A stretch of DNA of 19,156 bases from CAZRUA01 sp964603125. GTDB taxonomy: Bacteria > Bacteroidota > Bacteroidia > B-17B0 > Aurantibacillaceae. The translations under genes and the position numbers were made by a program. The notes beneath the pieces were generated by a model. That model had not been told where the DNA came from. It worked only from the letters and a program-made list of their open reading frames with translations, and ran no database searches. Shown one piece after another: positions 14,499 to 19,156 of the stretch. The stretch covers positions 1-19,156 of the forward strand of contig CAZRUA010000069.1 of assembly GCA_964603125.1 (NCBI GenBank). The letters are read 5' to 3'. How positions within the stretch are numbered: the stretch's first letter is position 1; each line of letters begins with the position of its first letter.

Positions 14499-16754
14499 AT
14501 GACAAAGTTTAAATTATTGTTTACGTGGTTGTACACCGAAAGAAAAGTAATAAGAAGTATTTACGCACTTTCTTTTGTACAAGGTTTAATGTATTTAATG
14601 ATTCCCTTAGGAATTCAGGCTATTGTAACTTTTGTAATGGCAGGAAGTTTTTCTACTTCGCTTGTTGTGTTATGCGTGCTAACCACTATTTTAGTAGCCT
14701 TTATTGGCTTTTTTCAATTGTGGCAAATGCGTATCACAGAAACGTTGCAAGAAAAAATATTTGGAAATATAGCTTCAAAAATTAGCTATTATTTACATGG
14801 TACAAAATCCAACGATACGGTTTTATTCAAAATAAATAAGTATTTCGAATTAGTTACCCTTCAAAAGGGTATTAGTAAAATCTTACTTGATTTTTCTTTT
14901 TCTTTTATTAGTATAATCTTCGGACTAATTCTCCTTCCCGCCTACAGTTCATGGTTTTTAGTATTTACAATTTTATTAGGAGGTGTTTTTTATTTTATTG
15001 TTAACTATTATGGTAAGAGAGCTTTAGAAACAAATTTAAAAACCTCAAATTCAAAATATGAATTAATGGATTGGTTTCAGAAAAGTGTAATTTCTGATAA
15101 AACAAGTAACGATGATTTTATAGGTCATACTGACCATATTTTAAGTAATTATTTTGCTAATCGTAAACAATACTATAATACACTTGAAACACAATTTAAA
15201 GGAATTATAATTTTTAAAATTATTTTCATTTCGATTTTATTGTTTTTAGGAGCTTTTTTAGTTCAAACGGGTGAGCTAAATATCGGGCAGTTTATTGCTT
15301 CTGAGATTATTATTTTCTTGGTTATTAATTCCGTTGAGAAATTTGTGAGTAGTTTAGGAACTTCCTATGATATGGTTACCTCTCTTTATAAGATTGAAAC
15401 AATGTTTGGTAAGGAGGATGGAAGTTCATTCGTAAGAAATGAAACGCATAAGTTAAAAAGCTTTTCAAATATTTATACGCATCCTTACTCAAAGCGATTA
15501 AAGCAATTCTTAGTAGTTATGGTTGTTTTGGGCCTTATTAACCTGTTTTTACCTTGGACTCAAAATGTTGAATCAGTTGGTAAAATTACTTCTTTAGATC
15601 CTGCAAATCGTCCACAGCTTATTACAAGCCGTATAGCTGGTAGAATTGAAAAATGGTTTGTAAGGGAAGGAGATTTTGTAAAGAAAAATGATACGATTGC
15701 TTTTATATCTGAGGTTAAAGATGAATACATTGATCCTCTGTTAATTGACAGGTCGGAGCAGCAGGTTAAGGCAAAAGAAACTACTTTACAATCATACGAG
15801 CAAAAAATTAATGCAATTAACTCGCAAATCGATGCACTCGGAAAGGTTTTAAATATGAAGTTACAGCAAAATAGCAACAAGATTTCGCAAGTAAAACAAA
15901 AAGTTATTATTGATAGTATAGAGTATGTTTCGGCTGCCAATAATTATAAAGTTGCGGATGAGCAGTTTAAGCGTTACGAGGAATTAGTTGTTAAAGGGGT
16001 GGTTTCTAAAACTGAATTAGAAAACCGAAAAGTAAAGCTACAAGAAGCTTTAGCAAAAAAAATATCTAGCGAGAGCAAATATAGCAATGCAAAAAGCGAA
16101 TTGTTAAATACTGAAATTGATATGAATACCGTAAAGCAAGATTATGCTGAAAAGCTAATGAAGGCTGAGTCGGATAAGTTTTCGGCTTTATCTCTATTTT
16201 ATGAAGGAGAAGGTTCATTAAGTAAATTACAAAATCAGTTGGCAAACTACAATATGCGTAAAAGTTATTATTATGTAACAGCGCCTCAGGATGGTTATAT
16301 CACAAAATCCAATATTAATGGTATTGGTGAAATAGTTAAAGAAGGTGGTCCTCTTTGTAATTTTGTTCCAAAGCAAAACGATCAAGCGGTTGAACTATAC
16401 ATAAACCCAATTGATTTACCTTTAATAAAAGAAGGACAAAGGGTTCAACTAATTTTTGATGGGTGGCCCGCTTTCGTTTTTTCGGGATGGCCTGGCGTGA
16501 GCTATGGTTCATATACCGCAGAAGTAGTTGCTTACGATAAAGTAATTTCAGATAATGGTAAGTTTAGAATTTTAGCTAAAAATGCGGGTAAACCTTGGCC
16601 TGATGCATTGCAAATTGGTGGAGGTGTTAAAGGTTTTGCATTATTAAACGATGTGCCGCTTGTGTATGAATTTTGGAGACAAATCAATGGGTTTCCGCCA
16701 GATTTTTATAAGAATAATAATACATCCAAGAAAAATGAAAAAAAGAAAGAGTAG
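14499..16754 (+). CDS. ABC-exporter membrane domain fused to HlyD-type adaptor, no ATPase domain
   Basis: This 751-residue protein has two parts. Residues 1-305 form a six-helix ABC exporter membrane domain (helices near 21-47, 54-74, 126-150, 152-171, 234-256 and 260-280), including the coupling-helix region YELMDWFQKS and the usual end TSLYKIETMFG. Residues 330-751 form an HlyD-family periplasmic adaptor: a helix (336-355), LPWTQNVESVGKIT, a lipoyl-like half (RPQLITSRIAGRIEKWFVRE), a long coiled-coil hairpin (about 418-590), the second half (YYVTAPQDGYITKS) and a barrel with LIFDGWPAFVFSGWPGVSYG. No Walker A, ABC signature or Walker B motif is present; the adaptor follows where the nucleotide-binding domain should begin. 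With six helices the linker is cytosolic and helix seven carries the adaptor into the periplasm. The TolC-like gene overlaps its end. Energy source and substrate are unknown. Confidence 0.88.
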   Translation: MTKFKLLFTWLYTERKVIRSIYALSFVQGLMYLMIPLGIQAIVTFVMAGSFSTSLVVLCVLTTILVAFIGFFQLWQMRITETLQEKIFGNIASKISYYLHGTKSNDTVLFKINKYFELVTLQKGISKILLDFSFSFISIIFGLILLPAYSSWFLVFTILLGGVFYFIVNYYGKRALETNLKTSNSKYELMDWFQKSVISDKTSNDDFIGHTDHILSNYFANRKQYYNTLETQFKGIIIFKIIFISILLFLGAFLVQTGELNIGQFIASEIIIFLVINSVEKFVSSLGTSYDMVTSLYKIETMFGKEDGSSFVRNETHKLKSFSNIYTHPYSKRLKQFLVVMVVLGLINLFLPWTQNVESVGKITSLDPANRPQLITSRIAGRIEKWFVREGDFVKKNDTIAFISEVKDEYIDPLLIDRSEQQVKAKETTLQSYEQKINAINSQIDALGKVLNMKLQQNSNKISQVKQKVIIDSIEYVSAANNYKVADEQFKRYEELVVKGVVSKTELENRKVKLQEALAKKISSESKYSNAKSELLNTEIDMNTVKQDYAEKLMKAESDKFSALSLFYEGEGSLSKLQNQLANYNMRKSYYYVTAPQDGYITKSNINGIGEIVKEGGPLCNFVPKQNDQAVELYINPIDLPLIKEGQRVQLIFDGWPAFVFSGWPGVSYGSYTAEVVAYDKVISDNGKFRILAKNAGKPWPDALQIGGGVKGFALLNDVPLVYEFWRQINGFPPDFYKNNNTSKKNEKKKE

Positions 16755-18138
16755 AATAGCTTTAACATTGGTTTTGTATTTAGTTAGTTGCGGAATAAGT
16801 TTTTCGCAAGAACCAATTATTTTTAAGTACGAAACATTTATGGATAGGGTTATTCAAAATAACCCTTTAATGGAGCGCGCTAATAACGTATCTATGATTG
16901 GTAACTTGCAATATAAGTCGGCCCGAGGTGGATATGACCCCATAATTGCAGGGAATTATAGTAATAAGTTTTATAAAGGAACTAATTATTATAGCGAGTT
17001 GAATAGCATGGTGAAGCAACCTTTATTTACATCGCAATATTTAAAGTTTGGTTATGATTATGGAGTTGGAGCTAATATCAACGCAGAAAGCATGACCTCA
17101 CAAAGTGGTTTAATGTACATGGGGCTGGAAGTTGATTTGCTGCAAGGTTTGGTAATTGATTACCGAAGAGCGAATGTTTTGAAAACAAAGGAGTACGTTA
17201 ACTATTTTAATGCAGAGAAAGATATTCAAATAAATAATTTGCTATTTGAATCTTCGCAGAGATACTTTGATTGGTTGCTTACCAATAAACTGGTATCATT
17301 AAATAAATATTTTTTGAACTTGGCAACCTTGCGTATGGGCGGAGTTCGTGATTTGACCAACATTGGCGAACGACCTGCTGTTGATACGGTTGAAGCATTA
17401 ATATTTTTGCAATCGCGTGAGTTGGATTTGCAAACTGCAACAATCGATAATCAGAAGGCAATCTATGATTTATTGCCATTAGCAAATATTTCTTCCGATA
17501 TTTCTTCTGTTTCATCTTCCATTATTGTTTCCGATAGCTTGGATATGTATTATGAAAGGGCAAGCTTAAATTATTTCAACCTTCTAAATCAAGACACGAT
17601 TAATAATCCAGTAATATTAAAGTACAATTCTTTTCAAAATGTTTTAGCAATTGAATCGCGTTTGAAAAAAGAAATGATTAAGCCTAAATTGAATGTAAAT
17701 TACAATTTTCTTACATCTGGTTCAGAGTATAATGTTAGTTCTAACAATTATAAGTGGGGACTTAATCTTTCGTTTCCTCTGCTATTCAGAAGCTCCTTAA
17801 ATGATTATAAGATTGCAAACTTGAATTTAAAGAATAATTCTTTGGAGTTAAGAAATAAAAGTAACGAGTTAAATTTTAAGATTAAACTTCTTAAAAAGAA
17901 TATTGATGTCTTAAATAGTCAAATATTAAATGCTACAACAAACGTAAAGTTTTCAAAGCAATTGGTAGAAGCAGAAAAGCTAAAATTTATTGGAGGTGAA
18001 AGTTCGTTGTTTGTTTTAAATGCACGTGAAAGTAAGTGGTTAGAGACCGAAGTTAAACTTGCAGAGTATAAGGTAAAGTATATTAAAGCTGTATTAAATA
18101 TCATTTATTTGCAAGGTAATTTAAATTATAAAATGTAA
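16735..18138 (+). CDS. TolC-like outer membrane efflux/secretion protein
   Basis: This 467-residue outer-membrane factor would form the exit channel of the tripartite system with the fused adaptor. After the signal sequence come paired long-helix segments with strand regions, including FESSQRYFDWLLTNKLVSLN and VKFSKQLVEAEKLKFIGGES, the typical repeat pattern of the OEP family, with GESSLFVLNARE near the end. The frame is open further upstream, but the ATG at 16735 is the start that gives a signal peptide (MKKRKSRIALTLVLYLVSCG). Two processing routes are possible: signal peptidase I before Gln25 (ISFS-Q), or lipidation at Cys19, because L-V-S-C fits a lipobox. The start overlaps the end of the fusion gene by 20 bases, so the two are translationally coupled. 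Function in type I secretion or efflux is assigned by family and context. Confidence 0.9.
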   Translation: MKKRKSRIALTLVLYLVSCGISFSQEPIIFKYETFMDRVIQNNPLMERANNVSMIGNLQYKSARGGYDPIIAGNYSNKFYKGTNYYSELNSMVKQPLFTSQYLKFGYDYGVGANINAESMTSQSGLMYMGLEVDLLQGLVIDYRRANVLKTKEYVNYFNAEKDIQINNLLFESSQRYFDWLLTNKLVSLNKYFLNLATLRMGGVRDLTNIGERPAVDTVEALIFLQSRELDLQTATIDNQKAIYDLLPLANISSDISSVSSSIIVSDSLDMYYERASLNYFNLLNQDTINNPVILKYNSFQNVLAIESRLKKEMIKPKLNVNYNFLTSGSEYNVSSNNYKWGLNLSFPLLFRSSLNDYKIANLNLKNNSLELRNKSNELNFKIKLLKKNIDVLNSQILNATTNVKFSKQLVEAEKLKFIGGESSLFVLNARESKWLETEVKLAEYKVKYIKAVLNIIYLQGNLNYKM

Positions 18139-18141
18139 TCA

Positions 18142-18435
18142 ATGATTGTTTTTAATGTAATACAAGATAGTGAGCAGGCGGCGCTTGAGATATCAAACCA
18201 TGTTATTTTGAAGAAATATGCAGTTCAAACACATATTGATTTAAATACGGTTTTAACTTTAAATGAACGTAAACAAACCGTTCGATTATATTTTATTACT
18301 CGAGCGTTACTTTATGATAAAATAGAAGGTGAAATTCTAAAGCAATTTTATTCTAATGAAATTGTAATATACGCTAGTCCAGTCAGTCATATACAAAAGG
18401 AATACGGGCAATTTTTAAGGGATAGTATTCTTTAG
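18142..18435 (+). CDS. Small divergent CutA-like protein in the secretion operon
   Basis: This 97-residue cytosolic protein has no signal peptide or membrane helix. The pattern resembles CutA1 of the GlnB-like fold: a first strand MIVFNVIQDSEQAALEISNH, a central strand RLYFITRALLYDKIEGEILKQ in place of the CutA 'L-I-I-K-T...' strand and helix, the end strand NEIVIYASPV in place of PEIIAIPV, and a final helix YGQFLRDSIL in place of Y-L-x-W-L-x-E-S-V. The Trp and the His-Pro-Tyr residues typical of CutA are absent, so metal binding as in classical CutA is doubtful. It starts three bases after the TolC-like stop and closes the operon before a terminator. Assignment is by eye and tentative; it may be a trimeric accessory or sensor protein. 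Confidence 0.5.
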   Translation: MIVFNVIQDSEQAALEISNHVILKKYAVQTHIDLNTVLTLNERKQTVRLYFITRALLYDKIEGEILKQFYSNEIVIYASPVSHIQKEYGQFLRDSIL

Positions 18436-18442
18436 TATATGA

Positions 18443-18472
18443 AAAAAGCGTGGTAGAATTACCACGCTTTTT
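18443..18472. terminator. Bidirectional terminator between the secretion operon and pdhC
   Basis: A perfect 13-base stem, AAAAAGCGTGGTA (18443-18455) with TACCACGCTTTTT (18460-18472), and a GAAT loop. Both strands have a T-run after the GC-containing core. It lies between convergent genes ending at 18435 (plus) and 18495 (minus), so it can serve both. Confidence 0.9.
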
Positions 18473-18494
18473 ATTTTAAATTTATACAGCTAAA

Positions 18495-19156
18495 TTACGC
18501 TAAAATGATAACTGGGTTCTCTAACATTTGTTTAAATGTTTGTAAAAATGCAGCTCCAGTTGCCCCATCAACACTTCTATGATCACAAGCCATTGTTACT
18601 TTCATAACATTACCAGGAACTACAGCGTTATTTTTTACAACTGGCACCTGACGAATTGCTCCAACAGATAATATACAAGCTTCTGGTGAGTTGATGATTG
18701 ATGTAAATTCTTCAATACCAAACATACCTAAGTTAGAAATTGTAAATGTGTTTCCTTCCCAATCAGTAGGTTGTAATTTTTTCTCGCGAGCACGTTTACC
18801 AAAATCTTTTACTTCGGATGAAATAGTACTCAATGATTTATTGTCAGCAAAACGAACAACTGGCACTAATAAGCCATCTTCTACTGCTACCGCAACACCA
18901 ATGTGAATGTGGTTGTTGTAGCGGATTTTATCTCCTTGCCAAGAACTATTTACCTTAGGATGTTTGCGTAATGCTGCCGCTGCTGTTTTAATCACTAAGT
19001 CATTAAATGATATTTTAGATTCGTTTACAGCGTTAATTGCAGTTCTCGCTTCAATAGCCTTATCCATGTCTATTTCAATGGTTAGGTAGAAATGAGGAGC
19101 ATTTGTTTTACTTTCGGTTAATCTGCGTGCAATTGTTTTACGCATTTGTGAATTTG
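18495..19156 (-). CDS. pdhC: Dihydrolipoamide acetyltransferase E2 of pyruvate dehydrogenase (C-terminal part)
   Basis: Only the C-terminal 219 complete codons are inside the window; the frame continues to the right edge, with Asn-Ser-Gln before MRKTIARRLTESKTNAPHFY. This is the 2-oxoacid dehydrogenase acyltransferase catalytic domain, which moves the acetyl group from lipoyl to CoA in the 24- or 60-subunit core of the complex. The CoA-binding and core signatures FTISNLGMFGIEEFTSIINS and the active-site DHRSVDG (catalytic His and Asp) are intact, ending FKQMLENPVIILA. The MFGIEEFT...NSPEACIL pattern is that of pyruvate E2 rather than succinyl E2, but the lipoyl domains that would help are outside the window. 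The ATG at 19145 is an internal Met, not the start. Confidence 0.93.
   Translation of the reverse strand, partial: NSQMRKTIARRLTESKTNAPHFYLTIEIDMDKAIEARTAINAVNESKISFNDLVIKTAAAALRKHPKVNSSWQGDKIRYNNHIHIGVAVAVEDGLLVPVVRFADNKSLSTISSEVKDFGKRAREKKLQPTDWEGNTFTISNLGMFGIEEFTSIINSPEACILSVGAIRQVPVVKNNAVVPGNVMKVTMACDHRSVDGATGAAFLQTFKQMLENPVIILA

Noticed and set aside
14499..16754. The possibility that the fusion gene is a pseudogene or frameshift product
   Set aside because: The frame is continuous, all expected helices and adaptor motifs are intact, and flanking genes are tightly coupled to it. An assembly deletion cannot be excluded from sequence alone, so this is kept as a refutation test.

Overview
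The window comes from an AT-rich Bacteroidota chromosome. The organism-level evidence is a PorP/SprF-family protein, a PKD-repeat adhesin with a type B type IX secretion (T9SS) sorting domain, signal peptides that end just before Gln, CCC-motif/DUF2752 membrane genes, and -7 promoter boxes of the Bacteroidota form TAnnTTTG. Genus cannot be read from the sequence. Genes are densely packed and no stretch over 300 bases lacks a gene; the longest gaps are about 110-140 bases. No rRNA, tRNA, CRISPR array, insertion sequence or phage gene was seen.

Layout. (1) Positions 1-3328, minus strand: a three-gene unit of a membrane-anchored M23 metallopeptidase, an APC-family amino acid permease and an unnamed lipoprotein that runs off the left edge. 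A good promoter (TTG-N19-TATATTTG) precedes it. (2) Positions 3438-10063, minus strand: a T9SS cargo unit of a 1340-residue secreted PKD adhesin with a type B C-terminal signal, a PorE-like TPR/beta-propeller/CRD protein without the OmpA domain, and a PorP/SprF outer-membrane protein that starts at TTG directly after the previous stop. (3) Positions 10206-11684, minus strand: guaB (IMP dehydrogenase) with a clear terminator. (4) Positions 11813-13700, plus strand: two tandem Asn-rich CCC-motif-type membrane proteins, a DUF2752 protein and a GNAT acetyltransferase, in a tight unit. (5) Positions 13718-18435: a divergent tetR gene facing a type I secretion-like operon. This operon encodes an ABC-exporter membrane domain fused to an HlyD-type adaptor, a TolC-like outer-membrane protein overlapping it by 20 bases, and a small divergent CutA-like protein. 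(6) Positions 18495-19156, minus strand: the C-terminal catalytic domain of a pyruvate dehydrogenase E2 subunit, separated from region 5 by a bidirectional terminator.

The most unusual item is the 751-residue protein at 14499-16754. It has a six-helix ABC exporter membrane domain joined to a complete HlyD adaptor at the point where the ATPase domain would normally begin. No nucleotide-binding domain is encoded in the protein or in its operon. The predicted topology is coherent (six helices, cytosolic linker, seventh helix, periplasmic adaptor), so it looks like a real fused tripartite-pump component that must borrow an ATPase or has taken another role. The reduced PorE-like protein in the T9SS cargo unit and the duplicated Asn-rich membrane proteins are the next most notable points.
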